NCBI GenBank assembly: GCA_039933635.1
Contig: JBDTNQ010000030.1
Span: 1 to 38,374, forward strand
Length of the DNA stretch: 38,374 nucleotides
Source of the DNA: JBDTNQ01 sp039933635
GTDB lineage: Bacteria; Acidobacteriota; Vicinamibacteria; Vicinamibacterales; SCN-69-37
Reading direction: 5' to 3'
Part shown: piece after piece, positions 24,711 to 32,121 of the stretch
How positions within the stretch are numbered: the stretch's first letter is position 1
Layout: the number at the start of each line of letters is the position of its first letter
Notes under the pieces: generated by a model
What the model was told of the DNA's origin: nothing
What the model saw: only the letters and a program-made list of their open reading frames with translations
Database searches by the model: none
Position numbers and translations under genes: made by a program

Positions 24711-27700
24711 TCAGTCACGCGATTCCGTCGAACGTTCCGTGGAGGTCGCGCTGCGACGGATCCCGGCCATGACGCGGCGCAGTGCCTGTACGTGGCGTTC
24801 GTGGGCGCGTACCTCGAGCTGCGTCTGCGGACGGATGAGGCGAAGGACCGCCGTGCGAAGCACGCGCCCGGGCCAGCCGAACCGTGACGGATGCTGCAGA
24901 GGCAGGCCGGTCACGAGCAGCTGGTGCGACTCGTCGAGATCGCGTTCGGCGGCGGCCATGTCTTCGGCCAGCAAGCGGGCAGTTTCATCGGACATGACAT
25001 CAGGCTCCTGAGGGGGAACGTCGGGTGCGGCTGGAGTGAGGGCCTCCGGGACAGCCGCGGCCTCGGCGGAGCTCGCTGGCTGGCGACCCGACTCGATGTC
25101 GCGCAGACGCTGACGAACGAACGTCGCGGTCCGTGTGCCGGCGAGGTCGCGCGTGACCGACTCATGGCCGAGTCGCCCGCGCTCGCGCGCGAGATCCGGA
25201 TCTCCATACACCTGTCGCATCACCGACGCCGCCGCATCGAGGTCGGGCTCGGCCCACGCCTCGTCCGGCGGATAGAACGCGCACCCCGATGGCACGCGGC
25301 CGGCCGTCCAGGGCACGAGAAAGCTGTTGTCCGGCGTCATGAACGCGAGGTTGCCCGAGTAGCCCGTCGCGATTGCCGGCTTGCCGAGGGCCATCGCTTC
25401 CGCCAGCGTCAACCCGAACCCCTCGGAGCGGTGCAGGGATACATAGCAATCGCACGATTGCACGAGCGCATCTCGATCCTCGGCCGACAGGTAGCCGTCC
25501 ATCGTGATGATGTCGTCGCGCCCGCGGCTTGCCGTGCGCACGCGCTCGAGCGCCGAACGATCGCACTCGCCGTTGATGGATTTGAGCACGAGCGTCGGCC
25601 CTTCGCCGGGACGAAATGCGCGGCGGAAGGCCTCGATCGTCCCCATCGGATTCTTGCGATCGACGCTGCTCAGGAAATCGAACGCAAACAGGAACAGGAA
25701 GCCTTCCGGCAGGCCGAAATGGGTCCGGCTTCTGACGGCGGGCTGCGGGACCCGCACCGGCAGGGGACACACGTAGACAGGCTTGGAGACCGCGGCCCGC
25801 ACTGCCGATGCGACGTAGTCGGTGGCCACCCAGATCTCGTCGAGGTGATCCGCCGACAGGGCATGTGTATGCGGCAGCCGCTCAGTCTCCCAGAACCAGA
25901 ATCCGATGCGATGGCAATCCTCGATCATCGCCCGCGGCAACGCGTCGAGCGCCCGCGGCGTCTCGTCGGCATTGGCGCAGACGAGTGTCACCGAGTAGGG
26001 CCCGCCATTCGCGCTCATCAGGAAGCGATCGCGCTGGCGACTGAGGGTCTGGTTGTTCACCACCGTCGAAACCGGGATGCCGTCCGCCGAGAGGGCGGAC
26101 GTGATCAGGCGCGCGACCTCGCCGACGCCCAGTTCCGCGTTGAAATAGCCGGCGATGTTGAGTCCGGACCGAAAGTTCGCGCGAACCTCGCCGTCGACCG
26201 GTTGTGTCGAGACCGTCTCGCGGAGTGCGTCGGGAATCGTTCGACGTGCCCACGGATCGGCGCGAACCCAGTTGAGGTACGGCTCGGCAGCCGTCCCATG
26301 GAGCGACGGGAACGCGCGCTGGAGGTCGATGCGCTGCCGGTACAGCCCCAGCAGATACCGGGAGAGGCGCGGCGCTTCGGATGAAGGCGCCTGGAACCAT
26401 CGCACGATCTCATGCCACGCAAACGGGGACGGCGGCGCTGGCCGGCCGTGCGCCTCGGCCTCGATCACGGCGTCCCGGAAGACGCGGCGCATCGTGCGAT
26501 CGATCGGCGTGCCATCCGGCAGCGTCGAAAACCCGTATGGCCCGACGACCGCGCCGTGGTTCTGGGCCACCAACGCCCGCGCGTAGCGTTCAGACAACTG
26601 GCGCACGATGGGCTGTTCGCTCAACAACACCCGCGGCTTCGGTCCCTGATGCCGGCTGAGCAGGCCCGGCGTCTGCGCGTCGAATCCGCTGAAATGAAAG
26701 AAACGCAGCGGCGCCCCGTTCACCGTGATTCCATCCAGCGACGATGCGAGATCCCGTTCGTGCAGGTTCCAGTACGCGACATTGCAGCCGGGGTCTCGGA
26801 CGATGACGTGCGGAAACATGCCTGGCACGTAGTCGAGCCACCGTTGGTCGACGAACATGCCGTTGGCGAGATCCGACAGACAGTGCCGCCGGAGTCGGCC
26901 CGCCCACCACGCGAGAAAGGCATCGCTCTGGCGCCCGACGCCGATGAATCCCAAGTTGAAAACGCCCGCGCTCAACACCGCGATGTCCGTGACACCGAAC
27001 CCATCGTCAGGTATCGGTGACAGCGCGTGCGGCGTCAGGACGATGCCCGTTGCGGCGGCCTGTGCCGCCAGCTCCGCGATCGACCCGAATATTTCGATAT
27101 CCGGGTCGAAGTACAGCACGGCGGGCGCGCCCTCCTTCAACAGGTAGGTCAGCAGTGCCGGCTTGACCGCCGTCGATAGCTCCGTGACGTCGTACATCAG
27201 GGCCTGTCGGACCCGCTCGTCGCTGTCCGGCACGACGTCCGAGAATGTGACCGTCCGGAACGACGACGCATCGGCGGCAGCGGCGTCACCATCGATCACA
27301 AGCACGGTCACGAATGCATCCGGGTGGATGGCCTTCAGGGACTGAGCCCATACACGCGCGTACGGCAGGTAGTTCCGCGCCACGATGGTGCATGCGTGAA
27401 TGGCGACGGCGGGCGCGACCGGGCCGGGGCCGAGACGATGGATGGCCTCGTGCGCGATGAGCAGATCTCGCTCTTTGCGTTCAACTGCCGCGGCGAGTGA
27501 TCGGACGTACTCCTCGGCCCTGGCGGCGCGTTCTTCGACGAGCCTGCGGTCGGCGTCGTGCTGTTTGACCGCGCGCAGGAGGCGTTCCCGCTCGGTCATT
27601 TCGGTGAGCAGCGACAGACTGTCATGCGCCAGATTCAGCCACTCACCCCGCGGCGCCGGGCCCTGCACGGGCCGGATTGGTGCGATTGCCGGGACGCGAC

Positions 27701-28988
27701 CGGGCGACAGCACGGCCGTCAGCAGTGCCTCGATGTGCCCGCGACGCGACTGGACGAGCGCGTCGGACATGCGGGAGAGATGTCGTCGTACCGCGTCTCG
27801 CTGTTGCCAGAGATCCAGTGCGGCCGGCGCCAGCAGGCCCATGGCCGCCGCGCTGACCGGGAGCGTCCAGGCATCGAGTCCGGCAAGCGCGAGCGCGCCC
27901 TGTCCCTTGACGAGCGTGTATCGATCCTGCGACACGAACAACGACGGGGTGGCAGCGCCCACCGCGAACACGATCGGGTGGTAACGGGTGCTCACCACGA
28001 TGTCAGCGCGCTGACAGTACCAGACGGCTTCCCGAATCGATGGCAGGGGCGCGAGCCGCACATCGCCCGCGCTTCCCGCGGCGGCCACAATCTCCCGTCC
28101 GAACAGGACGTCTTCGGACGGCGTCCCGTCGAGATTTCCCACGTGCGGAACCAGGACGACGGCTGCACCGGTGGCCCGGTGCAGACTCCGCAGTTCCGAG
28201 GCGAGTCTGGGCACGATGCCGGCCGTGTCGGACGCGTCGGCGAGTCGATTCAACGTCACCGCGATGAAGGGTGCGTCGCCTACGATGGCGGAGGCGCCCG
28301 CCGGTTCAACACCGCTCACGCCGATCGCATCGTCGAACTGGAGGAACGTACGGTCGGGTCTGCCGCCGAGTTCGAGCGCAAGCGCGGCGGACTGTGCCTC
28401 GCGCAGCCCGTTGAAGACGCTATCCGTCAGCAGTTCGCGAACGAGCTGGCGCGTCCGGTCGTCGAGGGATGGGCCGAGCGTCTGTCCCGTGATGGCCAGC
28501 GGTTTACCGGCCCGTCGGGCCGCGCGCGCCATGGCCACGCGTTCGAACACGTGCTGCGGCCATGTGCGCGACAGGTTGCCGCCACCGGCGATGATGACCG
28601 CATCGCAGTCGACAATCGACGACAGCGCATCGCGCCATTCGGGCGGCGCGTGGCGGGTCCACTCCTCCGGCGGGTTGGCGAGAATTGCGTCGAGCTGCGC
28701 GAGTCGTTGCTCGCGCTCCGCCGGCCCGGCACAGTTGCGGAAGCTGAGACTCTGCGCCGTGGCGACGCCGAATGCCTGTGCCGCCTGGGCAGGCTGGAGG
28801 GACAGCACCGTCCACTCAATCCCAGCGCGAGCCTTCGCCGCATCCTCGATCAAGGCAAGCGTCATCGCTTCGTCGCCGACGTGGAACGATGAGGTGTGGC
28901 CGACGTCGCCGACGGTCACGATGCGGATGGGACGGCCCTGTGGATGGCGTGGCGGGGCGTCGTTCGGGGCGAAGGGTGGCCCGTTCAC
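24711..28988 (-). CDS. Giant fusion: polysaccharide pyruvyltransferase + GT-A + GT-B glycosyltransferases
   Basis: 1425 residues from a GTG at 28988. Residues 20-420 follow polysaccharide pyruvyltransferases (VTVGDVG...HVGDEAM, VIIAGGGNLS near 131-140, STRYHPIVFAVGAATPSLFV near 333-352). Residues 455-515 are a coiled coil containing EEYVRSLAAAVERKERDLL. Residues 530-830 are a GT-A glycosyltransferase with the nucleotide-sugar motif DPD (628-630, LYFDPDIEIFG). Residues about 955-1310 are a GT-B enzyme of the GT4 type, with LNIAGYFNAELGVGEVARLI at its start and the donor motif SEGFGLTLAEAMALGKPAIA near 1187. The last 110 residues are helical. It has no signal, so it is cytosolic, probably assembling and pyruvylating a surface polysaccharide repeat. 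The start overlaps the end of the upstream gene fragment as GTGA. Confidence 0.9.
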   Translation of the reverse strand: MNGPPFAPNDAPPRHPQGRPIRIVTVGDVGHTSSFHVGDEAMTLALIEDAAKARAGIEWTVLSLQPAQAAQAFGVATAQSLSFRNCAGPAEREQRLAQLDAILANPPEEWTRHAPPEWRDALSSIVDCDAVIIAGGGNLSRTWPQHVFERVAMARAARRAGKPLAITGQTLGPSLDDRTRQLVRELLTDSVFNGLREAQSAALALELGGRPDRTFLQFDDAIGVSGVEPAGASAIVGDAPFIAVTLNRLADASDTAGIVPRLASELRSLHRATGAAVVLVPHVGNLDGTPSEDVLFGREIVAAAGSAGDVRLAPLPSIREAVWYCQRADIVVSTRYHPIVFAVGAATPSLFVSQDRYTLVKGQGALALAGLDAWTLPVSAAAMGLLAPAALDLWQQRDAVRRHLSRMSDALVQSRRGHIEALLTAVLSPGRVPAIAPIRPVQGPAPRGEWLNLAHDSLSLLTEMTERERLLRAVKQHDADRRLVEERAARAEEYVRSLAAAVERKERDLLIAHEAIHRLGPGPVAPAVAIHACTIVARNYLPYARVWAQSLKAIHPDAFVTVLVIDGDAAAADASSFRTVTFSDVVPDSDERVRQALMYDVTELSTAVKPALLTYLLKEGAPAVLYFDPDIEIFGSIAELAAQAAATGIVLTPHALSPIPDDGFGVTDIAVLSAGVFNLGFIGVGRQSDAFLAWWAGRLRRHCLSDLANGMFVDQRWLDYVPGMFPHVIVRDPGCNVAYWNLHERDLASSLDGITVNGAPLRFFHFSGFDAQTPGLLSRHQGPKPRVLLSEQPIVRQLSERYARALVAQNHGAVVGPYGFSTLPDGTPIDRTMRRVFRDAVIEAEAHGRPAPPSPFAWHEIVRWFQAPSSEAPRLSRYLLGLYRQRIDLQRAFPSLHGTAAEPYLNWVRADPWARRTIPDALRETVSTQPVDGEVRANFRSGLNIAGYFNAELGVGEVARLITSALSADGIPVSTVVNNQTLSRQRDRFLMSANGGPYSVTLVCANADETPRALDALPRAMIEDCHRIGFWFWETERLPHTHALSADHLDEIWVATDYVASAVRAAVSKPVYVCPLPVRVPQPAVRSRTHFGLPEGFLFLFAFDFLSSVDRKNPMGTIEAFRRAFRPGEGPTLVLKSINGECDRSALERVRTASRGRDDIITMDGYLSAEDRDALVQSCDCYVSLHRSEGFGLTLAEAMALGKPAIATGYSGNLAFMTPDNSFLVPWTAGRVPSGCAFYPPDEAWAEPDLDAAASVMRQVYGDPDLARERGRLGHESVTRDLAGTRTATFVRQRLRDIESGRQPASSAEAAAVPEALTPAAPDVPPQEPDVMSDETARLLAEDMAAAERDLDESHQLLVTGLPLQHPSRFGWPGRVLRTAVLRLIRPQTQLEVRAHERHVQALRRVMAGIRRSATSTERSTESRD

Positions 28989-29131
28989 GAGCAGGCGATG
29001 GCGTTACGGACGGCGGCAAACGTCGGTGCGTTCCACAGCAAGTATTCCTCCGGCGGATTGTTCAAGAGCACTGGAAGAATCGTAGGATGGAACGCGGTGC
29101 CGCAGTCGTGCACCAGGAAGAGGCGAGCATA
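28985..29131 (-). pseudogene. 3' fragment of a gene formerly upstream of the fusion glycosyltransferase
   Basis: On the minus strand a reading frame gives about 48 residues that look like real protein, including FLVHDCGTAFHPTILPVLLN, then NPPEEYLLWNAPTFAAVRNA, and ends at a TGA that overlaps the GTG of the glycosyltransferase (GTGA), the usual sign of two coupled operon genes. Beyond 29131 the frame runs antisense to the clearly real dioxygenase gene and makes no sense. The family is not recognised. It is best read as the end of a gene whose 5' part was replaced when the dioxygenase gene arrived. Chance coding-like sequence is possible. Confidence 0.4.
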
Positions 29132-30118
29132 GTGGATCTTCTGAGCGAACGGCAATGGCATGAGTTCGATCGTGCCGGATTCCTCCGACTGGGACCGGTC
29201 CTCGATGGGACGGAGTTGGCCGGCCTGCAGCAGCGCATGGACGACATCATGCTCGGCCGGTTTCGATATCCGGCCCTTCGCTTTCAGCTCGACACGGGCG
29301 GGAAGTACGAGGAACTGCCCGATGCGGTGCCGGAGGCCACCGAACAGACACTGGCGTATCGGAAGGTGCAGGGGCTCGAGGCCGATCCCTTGATGCTCGA
29401 CCTTATTCGGCGGCCGCTGTTTCGCGAAATCTGCGGCCGTCAGTACGGCCGGCACGCGGGCGTGTCCATCTTCCGCGCGATGATGATGAACAAGCCCGCC
29501 GGCAAAGGCACCTACCTGCCGTGGCATCAGGACGCCGGCGACGTCTGGAAGCTCGATCGCGACCCCCTCGTCACGATCTGGATTGCGTTCGACGATGCGA
29601 CGCCGATGAATGGGTGCATGCAGGCCATTCCAGGCAGCCACCGGTTGGGCCTGCTGAGTCGCGATGGCAGCACGCTCAGCGCCGAGGACGCGGAGCGTCA
29701 CTGTCCCGACTCGAAGATCGTGGATCTCGATATTCCTGCCGGTGAAGCGCTGCTCCTGCACAACTGGCTGATTCACCGAAGCGGCATCAACCACACGGAC
29801 ACGCCTCGTCGCGCGATGACCACGTGCTACATGGACGCCCGCACGCGAACGACGCTCACCGGGGCCACGTTCCCGCTGGTGTTCGGCAACCGTGAGGACC
29901 TGGCCATCGACTGGCCGTTTCTCGACCACGTCACGGCCGAGAATCAGCGTTTGCGGGAGACCGCGGTCGAGGCGGAGCGCTACGCGTCGAGTCTCGTCGC
30001 CCATGCGGCACAGGTCGAACAGATGCGCCGCGATACGGAGACCTACGCCAAGTCGCTCGAAGCGGAGCTGACCCGTATCCGAGCCGAGGCACGCGCGGCC
30101 ACGGGCGGCGGCATATGA
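29132..30118 (+). CDS. Phytanoyl-CoA-dioxygenase-like Fe(II)/2-oxoglutarate oxygenase
   Basis: 328 residues from the GTG at 29132, chosen because AGGAAGAGG (29115-29123) is a strong ribosome-binding site and the family pattern LLSERQWHEFDRAGFLRLGP starts at once; an ATG at 29087 would add 15 residues. The iron ligands are visible: H132-x-D134 in PWHQDAGD and the distal His in NWLIHRSGIN (H215), with R226 as likely 2-oxoglutarate partner. After the catalytic domain (about 10-265) comes a coiled coil with two YxxSL repeats (ERYASSLVAH, ETYAKSLEAE). The enzyme probably hydroxylates a lipid, polysaccharide or small molecule. It is divergent from the fusion glycosyltransferase, which carries the same coiled-coil motif. 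Its stop lies inside the TolC remnant. Confidence 0.88.
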   Translation: MDLLSERQWHEFDRAGFLRLGPVLDGTELAGLQQRMDDIMLGRFRYPALRFQLDTGGKYEELPDAVPEATEQTLAYRKVQGLEADPLMLDLIRRPLFREICGRQYGRHAGVSIFRAMMMNKPAGKGTYLPWHQDAGDVWKLDRDPLVTIWIAFDDATPMNGCMQAIPGSHRLGLLSRDGSTLSAEDAERHCPDSKIVDLDIPAGEALLLHNWLIHRSGINHTDTPRRAMTTCYMDARTRTTLTGATFPLVFGNREDLAIDWPFLDHVTAENQRLRETAVEAERYASSLVAHAAQVEQMRRDTETYAKSLEAELTRIRAEARAATGGGI

Positions 30119-30398
30119 GCAGACCGTGTTGCGAGCGATCGAGGAAGCCGAGAATGCCCTGACGTCGTATCGCGAGGGCCAGGCGCGGCTGGATCGCCTG
30201 ATGGATCAGGCGCGCGAGAGCGCGCGAGCCGCGGACCTGGCGCGCGTCCGGTATCGCGAGGGCCTTTCGGACTTCCTCTCGCTGCTTGACGCCGAGCGGA
30301 CGCAACTCGCGGCGGAGGATGCGGTCGCTCGTGGCGAGGCGACCGTCTTCACGAGCGTCGTCGGCATCTACGAAGCGTTTGGTGGACCCGGCAACTGA
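30105..30398 (+). pseudogene. C-terminal remnant of a TolC/NodT-type outer-membrane efflux protein
   Basis: About 95 residues that match only the last helical part of outer-membrane efflux proteins: AYEQTVLRAIEEAENALTSY at the start, then LARVRYREGLSDFLSLLDAE, and VVGIYEAFGG at the end. Full-length NodT proteins have about 450-500 residues with a lipoprotein signal, all missing here. The homology begins inside the dioxygenase stop region in another frame, so the upstream part was removed at a junction near 30105. A GTG at 30126 is available, but no function is likely for this tail alone. Confidence 0.75.
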
Positions 30399-30532
30399 GC
30401 GCGATCCGCGCGGGCGTCGACGGGGGAGGTGGCGCGTCCGGCGCGGGCGGTCGCGCGGACGCGGGTGGGACAGTCGGGGTCTTCGTGCAGGAGGAGGCCG
30501 CCAGCAGGTGGGGGTTTGAGACTGATACGGAG

Positions 30533-31417
30533 TCAGGCCATCACGGCGCGTGATGCGCTGGCGACCCGATCGGTCACCGGTTCAACAATGGGGGCCTCGC
30601 GACCTCCGCGAGCGGCCATGGGATTGGTGACGACCACGCTCCGAAGCGAGTCCCGAAGCACGGACAGTGCGTTGGCCGGCACGTTTCCGGCGAGCCCGCC
30701 ACCACGCCAATACCATGCGCGAATCTCGCGACGAATCGGCGCGTTCGGCGCCTGCGCCCGCTCGGCGTCGGCCTCTCGCCGCGCCTGCGGGAGCAGCGCG
30801 ATGTCGCCGGACAGGCGGTCCGCGATGAAGAGCCGTCCGCCCGTGCGAGCGACCCACGCGGAGCCCACCTCGGCCCACAGCCGGAACGGGCGACCGTCGA
30901 AGATCACCACACGATCACCTTCTTCTATTTCACTGGCGTCACAGCTGACGCCGATCACGAGCTCGATGTCCGCAGTGGTCGCCTCGACGATGGGGACGCG
31001 GGCCACGGACAGGGTCCGTCGCATCCCTGTCGTGAAGCCCAGGAGCTCGCCGTTGACGAACTCCGCGTGGTAGGCCAGCACATGCACCGCATCCTGGCCG
31101 GGTTCGATCCGCGCGGTGCGGCCCGTCATGAATGTCACGCCGGCACCGGCGACGTCGCTTGTCGAGACACGCGTGCCCCGCGGGATGTCGATGGCCAGCC
31201 CGCTCGGGTGCTGGCGGCGGAACACCAGTTCGACGATGGCTGCCGCGGGCGGTTCGGCCGCCGTGTCGAGGCGGAACGACGACAGGCGATTCGACGTCTG
31301 TTCAGGGCGTTCGCGGCTGTGCATGATGGCGTCGCACGCGCGCCAGAGAGAATCGGGCGATGGCGCTTGCGCCATCACAGGTTGCGGCGTTACGGCTTTG
31401 AAGAGTCTGGTCAGCAT
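30533..31417 (-). CDS. Short gp6/J-like baseplate protein of a contractile injection system
   Basis: 294 residues from the ATG at 31417, with GGAGGG four bases upstream. After a non-conserved N-terminus of about 55 residues, the sequence follows putative baseplate assembly proteins of phage-tail-like injection systems: VELVFRRQHPSGLAIDIPRG with TRVSTSD, VHVLAYHAEFVNGELLGFTT, then WYWRGGGLAGNVPANALSVL and TNPMAARGGREAPIVEPVTD. It stops at SRAVMA, where longer relatives continue with RAVTAEDYE and several hundred more residues. So it is either a natural minimal version or a truncated gene. The start overlaps the end of the Pvc16-like gene by seven bases (ATGCTGA). A TolC remnant lies beyond its end. 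Confidence 0.65.
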   Translation of the reverse strand: MLTRLFKAVTPQPVMAQAPSPDSLWRACDAIMHSRERPEQTSNRLSSFRLDTAAEPPAAAIVELVFRRQHPSGLAIDIPRGTRVSTSDVAGAGVTFMTGRTARIEPGQDAVHVLAYHAEFVNGELLGFTTGMRRTLSVARVPIVEATTADIELVIGVSCDASEIEEGDRVVIFDGRPFRLWAEVGSAWVARTGGRLFIADRLSGDIALLPQARREADAERAQAPNAPIRREIRAWYWRGGGLAGNVPANALSVLRDSLRSVVVTNPMAARGGREAPIVEPVTDRVASASRAVMA

Positions 31418-31959
31418 CGGTCCCTCCACGCGGACATCTGGTTCTTGACTTCCGATTTGATCGAGAGCGTCGGTGGCCGCCTATCGGTGGCCCGGCGCTG
31501 AAACGCGCAACCGCCCCGCGGCAGGAGGCGATCGGGCATCTGACGTCTGTCGACGGTTCGCTCCCCGCTGTGCGTGGGGCGGATGTCGCATGCCTTCCAC
31601 GCCGTGACGCGGAGCGAGACGCACGGTTGCGGCGCCACACCGAGCGCCAGCCAGAACTGCATCGAGGGTCGCTCGAGATCGACGGCGAGGTCGGGCCGCG
31701 ACATGGCGGCAAAGGTCAGCAGACCCAGCAGGCGATGGGCTTCGATGGGCGTCTCGGCGGACACCGTGGCCAGATAGCGCAGGGACACTTTCAGTCGCGT
31801 GGCTTCCGTGTCGGGTGCCGGATGCGGGATGACGTCGACGAGTGACAGACCGATTCGCCGCGTCGACGCGCCCGTCGACGGAGGCCCGAGTGTCGCGATG
31901 GGTTCACCGGCCACGTCCGATGCCCAGGTCACGAGCCGCTCGCTGATTTCGTGAAACAT
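31411..31959 (-). CDS. DUF4255 / Pvc16-like tail-terminator protein
   Basis: 182 residues from the ATG at 31959, chosen because GGAGG lies six bases upstream; an ATG 12 bases earlier is weaker. The first 130 residues follow the DUF4255 pattern of extracellular contractile injection systems: FHEISERLVTWASDVAG, RIGLSLVDVIPHPAPDTEAT, LKVSLRYLATVSAETPIEAH with RLLGLLTFAAMSRP, and FWLALGVAPQPCVSLRVTAW. The last 50 residues are basic and unlike the family. Pvc16-type proteins cap the tube in such particles. Here no tube, sheath, spike or AAA+ gene lies nearby. It is coupled to the gp6/J-like gene and lies 162 bases after the TPR-CHAT gene on the same strand. Confidence 0.65.
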   Translation of the reverse strand: MFHEISERLVTWASDVAGEPIATLGPPSTGASTRRIGLSLVDVIPHPAPDTEATRLKVSLRYLATVSAETPIEAHRLLGLLTFAAMSRPDLAVDLERPSMQFWLALGVAPQPCVSLRVTAWKACDIRPTHSGERTVDRRQMPDRLLPRGGCAFQRRATDRRPPTLSIKSEVKNQMSAWRDRC

Positions 31960-32047
31960 GGTCGCCTCCATCGCCTCTTTGGTGACAGAGACGTGCGAGG
32001 CGTTACAGGAATGGTTCAGGGCCTAGGGCGGACGGTGGACGGCTGAC

Positions 32048-32073
32048 GGGCTCGACGCTCAGTGGGCGAGCCC
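32048..32073 (-). terminator. Hairpin after the TPR-CHAT gene
   Basis: GGGCTCG (32048-32054) and CGAGCCC (32067-32073) form a perfect seven-base stem with a twelve-base loop, about 50 bases past the TPR-CHAT stop. There is no T run on either side. It may separate the sigma/CHAT transcript from the Pvc16-like pair, but read-through cannot be excluded. Confidence 0.35.
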
Positions 32074-32121
32074 CCAGTGCAAAGGCCTACGGCCACGGTC
32101 TCAAGCCCCAAGCTCTGACCG

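Noticed and set aside
29132..30004. Extension of the 28985 minus-strand frame across the dioxygenase
   Set aside because: The plus-strand dioxygenase has iron ligands and family motifs; only the short part before 29131 looks like real protein on the minus strand.
31975..32030. ECF-type promoter (GAACC or GTAAC with GTC) ahead of the Pvc16-like gene
   Set aside because: Spacing between the elements is off or the match is partial, and no matching site was found upstream of the sigma operon.
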